A stretch of 64,000 bases of DNA from Sinorhizobium mexicanum. GTDB taxonomy: Bacteria; Pseudomonadota; Alphaproteobacteria; Rhizobiales; Rhizobiaceae. A model generated the notes under the pieces. The model had not been told where the DNA came from. It did not search any database and worked only from the letters and a program-made list of their open reading frames with translations. Shown piece by piece: positions 15,803 to 24,700 of the stretch (the first letter of the stretch is position 1; every line of letters starts with the position of its first letter). The stretch spans positions 2,381,501 to 2,445,500 of the forward strand of contig NZ_CP041238.1 of assembly GCF_013488225.1 (NCBI RefSeq), written 5' to 3'. The translations under genes and the position numbers were made by a program.

Positions 15803-17737
15803 TTGGCGTTCAGGTTGCGCCTGCTTGGCCGTTTCCAACTGCTTTCGGCAACCGGCGAAAGCATCGCCATAACTTCGCGCAAGCACCAGGCCCTGATCGC
15901 GATGCTGGCGCTTTCGCATGGAAAACCGGTTTCGAGATCGAAGCTGGCCGGACTCCTGTGGGCGGAGCGGCCGGAAGACCAGGCCCGCAACAATCTCCGC
16001 CAGGCCTTCTTCACCATCAGACATGCCGTCGAGGGGCATGGTCCTTCGCCGTTCATGGTCGACAATGAGAGCGGCTGGATCGCGGACGGAGAGGTCGTAA
16101 CCGACTTCCGCGCTCTCCTTGAGGGTATAAGGACAGGCATTATCCCGCCCGAGCCGGACGCTTTCGACGGCGAATTCCTCGAAGGCGTGACGTTCAAGGA
16201 TGAAACGCTTGAGGCCTGGCTCCGCCTCGAGCGTGACCGGCATCACAATTTGCTGGTCGACTGCCTCACAAACCTGATCGAAGGCCTGGAGAAGGCGGGC
16301 GACGCCGCAAAAGCGCTGCTGGCCGCACAATGCCTGCTGCGGCACGATCCCTATAACGAACCGTCCCACCGGGTCGTTCTGCGCCATTATCTTGCGTGCG
16401 GCGACCGCGCCCGGGCAATCAGATACTACGACACCCTGAAGACGCTCTTCGAAGCCCATCTGGGCGTGCTGCCGGATGCGGAAACGCAGCAGCTTGTCAA
16501 CCGGAACCGCGACCAGCAGAGCCCGTCGCGCCCGGTGGATCTCGCCAACGGCAAGCCGAGGGTGGCGATCCTGCCCATCATCAGCCTGTCCGCCGACGGC
16601 GACTACGATATCGTCGACGAACCCTTGACCAGAAAGCTGATCGGCGAAGTCGGCCGCTTTTCGCCGATCTCCGTCGTCGCGGCGGCAACGATGCTTGCCG
16701 TCGGGGCAAGGCAGCGCACGATCGAGGAGATCGGACAGCAGGTTGGCGCGGACTACGTCGTTGAAATCGCGGCCCAGGAGCGCGGGGGAACCGGATGGAC
16801 CTTGGTGCAGCTTATCGCCGTGCAAAGCGGAACCCAGATATGGAGCAGGAAATATTCCAGCGTAACGGCCGATCCGCCTGATGCCCAGGATGCGCTTGCG
16901 CGCAGGATCAGCGGCAATCTCTACCAGACGATAATGCGGCACGCGGCGAGCCAGTCGGCCACGGAGCCGGAGGAAACAATGGCCGGCGCGAAGCTTTACC
17001 TCCAGGTCTTCTCTCACGTCGAACGGCCGACACTGAACGGCATGATCCGGGCACGGCGGCTATGCGATCGTCTGCTGGCGATCGATCCCAATCACGCGCT
17101 CGTTCGCGAAAGCCTCGCCTGGATATCCTTCCATTGCTGTTTCAACGGCTGGATCGATGATCCGCTGCGCGGCTTCTCCGACGCGCGCGACGTGGCACTG
17201 ACCGGCTTGGCTCTCGACGACCGCGAACCCTACCTCCTGAGCGCGCTCGGGCTTGCCGAAACCTATCTCGGAAATATCCGGTCCGGCCTCGACAACTTGG
17301 GAAGGGCCGTCGAGCTCAACCCCAATGACGCCGAGTTTCATACCTGGCTCGGCATCGGGCTCACATTCGCCGATCGGATCGACGAGGCGGATGCCGCCTT
17401 CGACCAGGCGGACCAGGCGAGCCCCGACTACCCCCCGATCTTCCTGTTCCGCGGCGACGCCCATCTGGCCGCCGGCAACGACGAGGCGGCCGTTTCCTGT
17501 TTGGACCGCTTCTTGACCGTACTCCCGGAATACCACTGGGGCCGCCTGCTCAGGGCAGCGGCGCACGAGGCGCTCGGTGATGCGGCAACGGCCCGACAGG
17601 AGGTGTCGCATGTCCGCGCGAATGCCGCCCGGCTAAACGGCCATTACGTCGAAAGACTGCTGCAGGCGCGCACAACCGAATTCCGGCAGAAACTCTGGTC
17701 GCGGCTGGAGGCGGCCGGCCTGCCCTGGTCCGGATGA
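15803..17737 (+). CDS. SARP/BTAD-type winged-helix regulator with TPR repeats
   Basis: A 644-residue protein. Residues 1-80 form an OmpR-like winged helix (FRLRLLGRFQLLSATGESIA...NNLRQAFFTIRHAV). Residues about 110-230 form a bacterial transcriptional activation domain (RAIRYYDTLKTLFEAHLGVL). A TolB/FlgO-like middle (KPRVAILPIISLSADGDYDI...) and C-terminal TPRs follow (GLAETYLGNIRSGLDNLGRA). There is no cyclase domain. The start is the TTG at 15803, with GAGG 8 bases upstream. Such proteins are probably cytoplasmic regulators; the target is unknown but might include the divergent DUF1194 gene. Confidence 0.8.
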   Translation: MAFRLRLLGRFQLLSATGESIAITSRKHQALIAMLALSHGKPVSRSKLAGLLWAERPEDQARNNLRQAFFTIRHAVEGHGPSPFMVDNESGWIADGEVVTDFRALLEGIRTGIIPPEPDAFDGEFLEGVTFKDETLEAWLRLERDRHHNLLVDCLTNLIEGLEKAGDAAKALLAAQCLLRHDPYNEPSHRVVLRHYLACGDRARAIRYYDTLKTLFEAHLGVLPDAETQQLVNRNRDQQSPSRPVDLANGKPRVAILPIISLSADGDYDIVDEPLTRKLIGEVGRFSPISVVAAATMLAVGARQRTIEEIGQQVGADYVVEIAAQERGGTGWTLVQLIAVQSGTQIWSRKYSSVTADPPDAQDALARRISGNLYQTIMRHAASQSATEPEETMAGAKLYLQVFSHVERPTLNGMIRARRLCDRLLAIDPNHALVRESLAWISFHCCFNGWIDDPLRGFSDARDVALTGLALDDREPYLLSALGLAETYLGNIRSGLDNLGRAVELNPNDAEFHTWLGIGLTFADRIDEADAAFDQADQASPDYPPIFLFRGDAHLAAGNDEAAVSCLDRFLTVLPEYHWGRLLRAAAHEALGDAATARQEVSHVRANAARLNGHYVERLLQARTTEFRQKLWSRLEAAGLPWSG

Positions 17738-17764
17738 TGCTCGCAGCGCATGACCGGCTGGTGC

Positions 17765-18715
17765 TCAAGCCGCCAGGCGTTCGACTTCGACCGTCACATG
17801 GGAGAGTTCGCGCAGATGCGCGAGCTTGTCGCGGTAGAGCGACGGGCTTTGCGGGTTCTTCGTCACCAGCGAGACAATGGCGCCGTGATGACCGGGGCCG
17901 AGCTGCCAGACGTGAAGATCGGTAATGCGGTCGCCGTCCTGCTCGATCGCCGCGCGGATCTCTTCAGGCAAGTCCTCGCTGGCGGGAATGTAATCCAGAA
18001 GAACGCTGCCGGCATCGCGGATCAGGCCAACGGACCACCGGGCGATCACCAGAGCGCCGACCACGCCCATCAACGGATCGAGCCAGATCCAGCCATAGAC
18101 GCTCCCCGCTGTCAGCGCGACGATTGCCAGAACCGAGGTCAGCGCGTCGGCGAGCACATGCAGGTAGGCGGCGCGCAGATTGTTGTCGCGGCCGTGCCCG
18201 TGATGATGATCACCGTGATCGTGATGATGATCGTGGGCATAATGATGATGCGCGTGATCGTCGCTAAGCAGCCAGGCGCTGACCAGATTGACGGCGAGGC
18301 CGAGCACGGCGACGGAAATCGCCTGCGGGAAGCTGATGGCAACCGGGTTCATCAGGCGGAGAAGGCTTTCCCAGCCGATCAGCAGCGCAATCAGCGCCAG
18401 CACGATCGCACTCGCAAAGCCGGCGAGATCGCCGAGTTTGCCGGTACCGAAGGTGAAACGGCGGTTGCGGGCGTTGCGTCGGGCGTAGAGATAGGCGAGC
18501 GCCGCGATCAGCATGGCGGCGGCGTGCGTGGACATATGCCAGCCATCGGCGACCAGCGCCATCGAGCCATAATAGGTGCCCGCCGCAATCTCGGCGATCA
18601 TCATGCCCGCGGTCAGCGCAATGACGAACCAGGTGCGGCGCTCATTGCGCCGGTGATTGTCGCCGAGAAAGACATGATCGTGCCCGGTCGAGGCGGAAGC
18701 GTAGGCCTTGCTCAT
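17765..18715 (-). CDS. dmeF: Co2+/Ni2+ efflux transporter DmeF (CDF family)
   Basis: A 316-residue cation diffusion facilitator with six predicted membrane helices. A cytosolic loop is extremely His-rich (HAHHHYAHDHHHDHGDHHHG, around residues 150-175). The HxxxD pair (VADGWHMSTHAA; YLHVLADALTSVLA) matches the metal site of CDF proteins, and the C-terminal domain has ITDLHVWQLGPGHH. It starts by ATGA overlap with the RcnR/DmeR-like repressor upstream, which identifies it as DmeF. It exports cobalt/nickel. Confidence 0.88.
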   Translation of the reverse strand: MSKAYASASTGHDHVFLGDNHRRNERRTWFVIALTAGMMIAEIAAGTYYGSMALVADGWHMSTHAAAMLIAALAYLYARRNARNRRFTFGTGKLGDLAGFASAIVLALIALLIGWESLLRLMNPVAISFPQAISVAVLGLAVNLVSAWLLSDDHAHHHYAHDHHHDHGDHHHGHGRDNNLRAAYLHVLADALTSVLAIVALTAGSVYGWIWLDPLMGVVGALVIARWSVGLIRDAGSVLLDYIPASEDLPEEIRAAIEQDGDRITDLHVWQLGPGHHGAIVSLVTKNPQSPSLYRDKLAHLRELSHVTVEVERLAA

Positions 18716-19002
18716 TTCAGGTATCTCCTGACGACTTCGATCAGTTCGTCGGCGCCCTGCTCGCGGGCGCGCTGTTCCTGCCCCAGGTCGCCGCCCGCCC
18801 CCGGGGCGGCAACATGCTCGCGAATGTGATCCTCGATCAGTTCGACAGTGAGGCCCTGGACGGCACCACGCACGGAGGCCACCAGATTGAGAATTTCCCC
18901 GCAGGGCCGCTCAGCCTCGAGCGCGCGCTCGATCGCCTCCATCTGCCCCTTGAGGCGACGGACGCGGGCGAGCAGCTTGGCTTGGTTGCGGATCGTATGC
19001 AT
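18712..19002 (-). CDS. dmeR: Metal-responsive repressor DmeR (RcnR/CsoR family)
   Basis: A 96-residue all-helical repressor. The start MHTIRNQAKLLARVRRLKGQ aligns with RcnR, whose His3 is a metal ligand. Cys34 (RPCGEIL), His59 and His63 (EDHIREHV) match the other RcnR ligands, so the ATG at 19002 is right even though no ribosome site precedes it. It should release DNA on binding Co/Ni and derepress dmeRF. The operator at 19006-19022 lies only a few bases upstream of the start codon, suggesting a leaderless or very short-leader mRNA. Confidence 0.85.
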   Translation of the reverse strand: MHTIRNQAKLLARVRRLKGQMEAIERALEAERPCGEILNLVASVRGAVQGLTVELIEDHIREHVAAPGAGGDLGQEQRAREQGADELIEVVRRYLK

Positions 19003-19005
19003 AAC

Positions 19006-19022
19006 ATAGGGGGGTACCCTAT
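19006..19022. promoter_or_regulatory. DmeR operator (G-tract inverted repeat)
   Basis: ATAGGG-GGGTA-CCCTAT with a run of six G, the hallmark of RcnR/CsoR-type operators. On the dmeR strand it reads ATAGGGTACCCCCCTAT, close to the inverted repeat described for rhizobial dmeRF promoters. It ends 3 bases before the dmeR ATG. Confidence 0.75.
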
Positions 19023-19444
19023 ACTGACGCGATAGGCAAGCATGCTGGAAGCCGAGGTGCGGCCGAACAAGGGCGGCCCACCGTATCGGCGGCAGCACGA
19101 AGGTCGAGGTCGAACTTCGGGCTCCCATAAGGAGCTTGTCAGATACCGACACCGCTCACACCTCCTCCAACGACGTCGCAATCGACAACGCCGCAACCAT
19201 AAGCGGTAGGCGCGGCGGCTACTCAGCCTGAGCGGCATTTGCCAGATTGCGCCACGCGCTCCGGGAATTGTGTCGCTTTTTCACAAAATTGCCGGAAAGT
19301 CGCTCGAAACGGCGGGCATCACCGCCATGTCGCAATGGGAAATCTCTTCCCAGTCGCGGCTTTCCATGTCAATGTCGCAAATTGACAAGCCGAGTGAGCT
19401 GTTCCAAGCAACCAATATGCGCAGCGTAGAGCCTGGGAGGACTC
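19023..19444. other. Intergenic region between dmeR and the GlxA-type regulator, with one imperfect palindrome
   Basis: No frame here has a ribosome site. An inverted repeat TGTCAA (19367-19372) and TTGACA (19382-19387), 9 bases apart, lies about 58 bases before the regulator start. It could be the regulator's own binding site or part of its promoter. Confidence 0.4.
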
Positions 19445-20449
19445 ATGAACAAACCCCTGACCAAAAAGCGTTCGCTCGTTTTCTTTCTGGTGCCGAACTT
19501 TTCCATGCTGCCCTTCTCCGCAGCGATCGAAACGCTCCGCATCGCCAACCGGATGCTCGGTTACGAGGCCTATACGTGGCGTCTCGCCTCGACCGATGGT
19601 CAGAAGGTCTTTTCCTCCGCCGGCATAGCGCTCGAGGTCAACACCTCGCTTGCCGACGAGCGCAAGTTCCTGGCCGGCGAGAACCGGCCTTCGATGGTGC
19701 TCGTCTGTTCCGGCATCTATGTCGAGGACTTCCAGAACAAGTCGGTCAATGCCTGGCTGCGCGAGGTCTATAACCGCGGCGTCGCCGTCGGCAGCCTCTG
19801 TACCGGCGCCCATGTGCTGGCGTCCGCCGGGCTTTTGACCGGCAAGCGCTGCGCCATCCATTGGGAGAACCTGCCGGGCTTCTCCGAGAGCTTCCCGCAG
19901 GCCGAGGTCTATGCCGACCTCTACGAGATCGACAGCAACATCTATACCTGCGCCGGCGGCACAGCCTCGCTCGACATGATGCTGAACCTGATTGACCAGG
20001 ATTTCGGCGAGAACCTCGTCAACCGGGTCTGCGAACAGGCGCTGACCGACCGGGTGCGCGGGCCGCATGACCGCCAGCGCCTGCCGCTGCGGGCCCGCCT
20101 CGGCGTGCAGAATTCGAAGGTTCTGTCGATCATCGAACTCATGGAAAGCAACCTCGCAGAACCGCTGTCGCTCCTGGAGATCGCCGAGAACGCCGACCTT
20201 TCGCGCCGCCAGATCGAACGGCTTTTCCGCCAGGAAATGGGCCGTTCGCCGGCGCGGTACTATCTGGAGATCCGGCTCGACCGCGCCCGCCACCTCTTGA
20301 TCCAGTCGTCGATGCCGGTGGTGGAAGTGGCCGTTGCCTGCGGCTTCGTCTCGGCCTCACACTTCTCCAAGTGCTATCGCGAACTCTACAATCGGTCGCC
20401 CCAGCAGGAGCGCGCCGAACGCAAACTGACGCTGCAGATGGCGCGCTAA
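19445..20449 (+). CDS. GlxA-family AraC regulator (GbdR-like, DJ-1/PfpI plus HTH)
   Basis: A 334-residue protein. Residues 8-190 are a DJ-1/PfpI-like domain (VFFLVPNFSMLPFSAAIETL; nucleophile-elbow-like VGSLCTGAHVLASAG; AIHWENLPGF). Residues about 225-320 are an AraC HTH pair (LSLLEIAENADLSRRQIERL; VVEVAVACGFVSASHFSKCY). This is the GbdR/CdhR/ArgR-like class; GbdR controls glycine betaine catabolism in pseudomonads. GGGAGG supports the ATG. It may regulate methylated-amine use, but the target cannot be seen from sequence. Confidence 0.85.
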   Translation: MNKPLTKKRSLVFFLVPNFSMLPFSAAIETLRIANRMLGYEAYTWRLASTDGQKVFSSAGIALEVNTSLADERKFLAGENRPSMVLVCSGIYVEDFQNKSVNAWLREVYNRGVAVGSLCTGAHVLASAGLLTGKRCAIHWENLPGFSESFPQAEVYADLYEIDSNIYTCAGGTASLDMMLNLIDQDFGENLVNRVCEQALTDRVRGPHDRQRLPLRARLGVQNSKVLSIIELMESNLAEPLSLLEIAENADLSRRQIERLFRQEMGRSPARYYLEIRLDRARHLLIQSSMPVVEVAVACGFVSASHFSKCYRELYNRSPQQERAERKLTLQMAR

Positions 20450-20500
20450 TTCTGCCACACCACCCCCTAAATCGCGCAGATGGGTAGTGGAGCCAATCCC

Positions 20501-20536
20501 TACGGCGATCTCTTTCAGGATGAAGAGATCGCCGTA
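20501..20536. terminator. Long perfect hairpin after the GlxA-type regulator
   Basis: A perfect 14-base stem (20501-20514 with 20523-20536) around an 8-base loop, 51 bases past the stop codon. No T-run follows (ATTACATT), so it could be a weak terminator or an mRNA 3' stabiliser. Confidence 0.6.
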
Positions 20537-20707
20537 ATTACATTGAACGATTGCATTATTTCGCGCGTTGCAGACATCGCTGCAAACGCAAAGATCCGTT
20601 AATATTATTTTTACCCGCAGCTTCTCCTGCCGCCCCACCCTGCTATGCTCGTATGACGCGAAAAGCGTTCGCCGATCGCTTCTGATTCCATATCCCACGA
20701 GGAATTC

Positions 20708-21475
20708 ATGTCCGGCCGTATTTTGTCCGCGGCGCTCGCCGCAGGAGTGCTGTCTTTGTGCGCCAGCGGAGCGCAGGCCGGCGACCGCCCCGGTGAAACC
20801 ACAAGCAACTGGTCCGGCTGTTATGTCGGGGCCCATGCAGGTTACGCCCGCGCTGAGACCGACGCGACGGATTCGCCGTTCACCAAGGGCCCCTCCGCCG
20901 GCAACGGAACGTCGTGGAACAGCCTCGGCGGCCCCTACGAAGTGATCGAAAGTGACGACCACGGCGCGATCGGCGGCGTCGAGGCCGGCTGCGACCGGCA
21001 GGTGGATGTCGACGGCCTCTCCTTCGTGTTCGGCGGTGCGATCGATTTCAGCCTGATGGACCTTGGCGGCGGCGGCGCGTCGAAAATCGTCGGAGACACG
21101 CGGACGAGCTTCGACACCGATTGGGCCGGTACCGCGCGCCTGCGTGCCGGCATCGCCGCCGACGATCTCCTCTTCTACGTGACCGGCGGTCTGGCGGTGG
21201 CCGACATCGACGTGCGCGCCTTCGACAACCAGACATTCCCGACGATCGGGCTCATGGATGTCTCCGGCGGCGGCGTCAAGGCCGGCTGGGTGGCCGGCGC
21301 CGGCGCGGAATGGCAACTCGCTCCGAACTGGTCCGCCTCTCTCGAATACCTCCACTACGATTTCGACGATGTCACGGCTACCGGCGCAGCAGCCGACCCG
21401 GTCGGCGCGTTCCCGCGCTTCGAAAACGACCTCGATTTCGATGTCGTGCGTGTCGGCATCCGGTGGCGACTTTAG
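20708..21475 (+). CDS. Outer-membrane beta-barrel protein (Omp25/porin-family type)
   Basis: A 255-residue protein with a signal peptide (ILSAALAAGVLSLCASGAQA, cleavage before GDRP). After it comes NWSGCYVGAHAGYARAE, the typical first strand of alphaproteobacterial Omp25/Omp31-like barrels. Alternating strands follow, with a final strand ending VGIRWRL, an aromatic-rich barrel end without a terminal Phe. Two Cys (GCY and AGCDRQ) could form a disulphide. GAGGAATTC precedes the ATG. It is probably a small eight-stranded outer-membrane barrel. Confidence 0.85.
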   Translation: MSGRILSAALAAGVLSLCASGAQAGDRPGETTSNWSGCYVGAHAGYARAETDATDSPFTKGPSAGNGTSWNSLGGPYEVIESDDHGAIGGVEAGCDRQVDVDGLSFVFGGAIDFSLMDLGGGGASKIVGDTRTSFDTDWAGTARLRAGIAADDLLFYVTGGLAVADIDVRAFDNQTFPTIGLMDVSGGGVKAGWVAGAGAEWQLAPNWSASLEYLHYDFDDVTATGAAADPVGAFPRFENDLDFDVVRVGIRWRL

Positions 21476-21767
21476 TTTTCTTGTGGTGACGAAGGGGCCG
21501 TCACCGATTCCCTGGGGCGAGACGCGAAGGCGAAGGCATTCGCGAAGTAAAGACTGAAACAAAAAAATCTTATTGAAACAAGTTATTACAGTGATTTTTT
21601 CGCGCGCTTCGTAGGCGATCGGCACTGTAGATCCACAATCAGCAAGGCGGCCCCGCCCGGAGCATCGAGGACCCGGGCTCAAAGGCCGTCTACAGGCCGG
21701 CAATCGCCGACATTCATTTGGCACCGCTGTCGCTGGCAGATCGGTGAACCATCGCAGGAGCGCAGAC

Positions 21768-24700
21768 ATGGTGCAGACATTGGTCGACTTTTCCGCCGGG
21801 CAGATCACCGACGGTTCGGCGGGCGGGGCCGATAACACGCTGAGCGCCGGCGGGCTGGTCTTTACGATATCGGCGCAGGGCAACTGGAGCGCCAATTTCG
21901 ACAACGGCCGGTTCAACTTCACCGAGGACGCGGCCTTTGGCGGCGGACAGTTCTCGATCACCGTTACCAGCACAACAGGCGCAAAGCTCGACTTCTACGA
22001 CTACCAGATCAGCATGAATTCTGATCCGCTGGTGATCGGCAGTTGGTCGCCTGGGCTCGGCCTCGACGGAACCACCTGGTACGACGACAATATCCACGGT
22101 GATGGCGTCGGACCTTATTATTATCGCGCGATCTTTGGCGGCAACGTCCCTGCGCTGAGTCCCCAGACCTCTCTCAACATCGGTGACCTCATCGTTCCCG
22201 ACACCACGACCACGGGCACGATAAGCTTCTGGCTCGACAACATCACGGTTGAGCTCGCCAATCAACGCCCGGTTGCCGCGACGTCGGGCGGCACGTCCTC
22301 GTTCACGGAAGGCAACAATACGGTATCGACGCCGATTGCCGTGGATAGCGGCGTGACGATCAGCGATGGAGACAACACCACGCTTGCCTCGGCCACTGTC
22401 TCCATCACCGGCAGTTTTCAGTCCGGCCAGGATGTTCTCGCCTTCACCAATACAAGCGCCGTGACCTTCGGCAACATCGTGGCGTCCTTCAACGCGCTGA
22501 CCGGCGTCATGACGCTGACGTCCGCAGGCGGCACGGCGACATTGGCGCAGTGGCAGTCTGCCTTGCGGGCGGTGACCTACACCAACACGTCGGAAAGCCC
22601 GAACACAGCGCCGCGGACCGTCTCCTTCGTCGTCAACGACGGCAGCGACAACAGCACTGTCGCAACCAAGATTGTGAACGTCAGCGCTGTCGACGACGCG
22701 CCCATCGTGAGCACGTCTGGCGGCAGCACGGCCTTTAGCGAAGGCAACAACACCACGTCGACACCGGTCGCGGTCGATGCGGGCCTGACGATCGCCGACG
22801 CCGACAACACGACCCTCACCTCGGCCACCGTCGCCATCACCGGAAATTTCCACGGCGGCGAGGACGTCCTCGCCTTCACCAATTCGAGTTCCGCAACCTT
22901 CGGCAACATCATGGCGTCCTATAACGGCAGCACCGGCGTGCTGACGCTGGCGTCTGCCGGCGGCTCGGCCACGGTGGCGCAATGGCAGGCGGCGCTTCGC
23001 GCCGTCACCTACACCAACAGCTCGGAGACACCTGATACGTCGAACCGGACGGTTGCCTTCACCACCAATGACGGGACCCTGAACAGCTCCACCGTCACCA
23101 AGACGGTGACGGTTGCCTCGACCAACGACGCTCCGGTGCTGACCACAACCGGCGGCAGCACTGCGTTCACCGAGGGTGGTTCGACAGTCGCCGTCGACGG
23201 CGGCGTCACGCTCTCGGACGCGGACAACACCACCCTCGCCTTCGCCACGGTGGCCATCACAGGCAATTTCCAGTCCAGCCAGGATGTTCTCGCCTTCGCC
23301 AATGACGGCAGCACGATGGGCAACATCACGGCGTCCTACAATGCCGGAACCGGCGTGCTGACGTTGACCTCCGCCGGCGGCGTGGCAACGCTGGCCGAGT
23401 GGCAGGCTGCGCTGCGCTCTGTCGCCTATGCCAACACGTCCGAAACACCCGGCGCGGCAACCCGCACGATCAGCTTCGTGGCGAACGATGGCAGCACGAG
23501 CAGCACCGCGGGAATCAAGACCGTCACCGTGACGTCGGTCAACGATGCACCTGAGGTGACGGTGCCGGGCAGCATCAGCGTCGTCGAGGATAGTACGGCC
23601 GCGATTACCGGCATCAGCTTCTCCGATGCCGACGCGGGTGGTGGAAGCGTAACCGTCACGCTCTCCGTCGGCGCGGGAAGCCTCGGCGCCACGAGCGGCG
23701 GCGGCGTGACGGTCGGCGGAACCGCGTCATCCCTGACACTCACCGGATCGATCGCTAACATCAATGCCTTCATCGCCGCTTCCAACCTTCACTATACGAC
23801 GGCGGCCAACGCCACCGGCAACGTGACGCTGACAGCGGCGATCAGCGATAACGGCAACACTGGCGGCGCCCCGCAAAGCGACGTCGACACGGTGACGTTG
23901 GTCGTAACGCCGTTGAATGATGTGCCGGTGATAACGGCGCCCGGCTCGATCGCCGTAGCGGAGGACGCGGCAACGACGGTCACCGGCATATCCTTCGCCG
24001 ATGTCGACGCCGGCTCCGCCTCGGTGACGGTCTCGCTCACTGTCCCGTCGGGCGCGCTCGCTGCCACTTCGGCAGGCGGCGTCCTCGTATCCGGTGGTGG
24101 AACTGGGACGCTGACGTTGAGCGGTTCGATCACCGACATCAACGCGTTCATCGCGGCATCCAAGGTGAACTTCGTACCGGTCGCCAATGCGACGTCCGAC
24201 GTCGTGCTGACCGCAGCGATCAACGACGGCGGAAATAGTGGCACCGGCGGTGCGCTGACGACCACGACGACGGTGACGCTTGTCACGACTGCGATCAACG
24301 ACGCGCCGGTAAACCATGTTCCGGGGCAACAGGTGATCGACACGAATTCGACGCTTGTCTTCAGCAGTGGCAACAGCAATGCCATCACGGTCTCCGACAT
24401 CGATGCCGGCGGCGGCACGGTGCAGGTAACGCTGACGGCAAGCAACGGGCTGATCTCGCTCGCGGGGACGACAGGGCTGACCTTCGTCGTGGGCAGCGGC
24501 GCGGGCGATGCAATGATGACCTTCGAGGGGACCGTTACCGACATCAACGCCGCGTTGAACGGCATGGCGTTCCTGCCGACGGCAGGTTACTCCGGCCCCG
24601 CCACGCTGCAGGTCATCACAAACGACCTCGGGCGTATGGGATCAGGCGGTGCACAAACCGACACCGACACGATTCCCATCAATGTCGGCGTTACGGAGGT

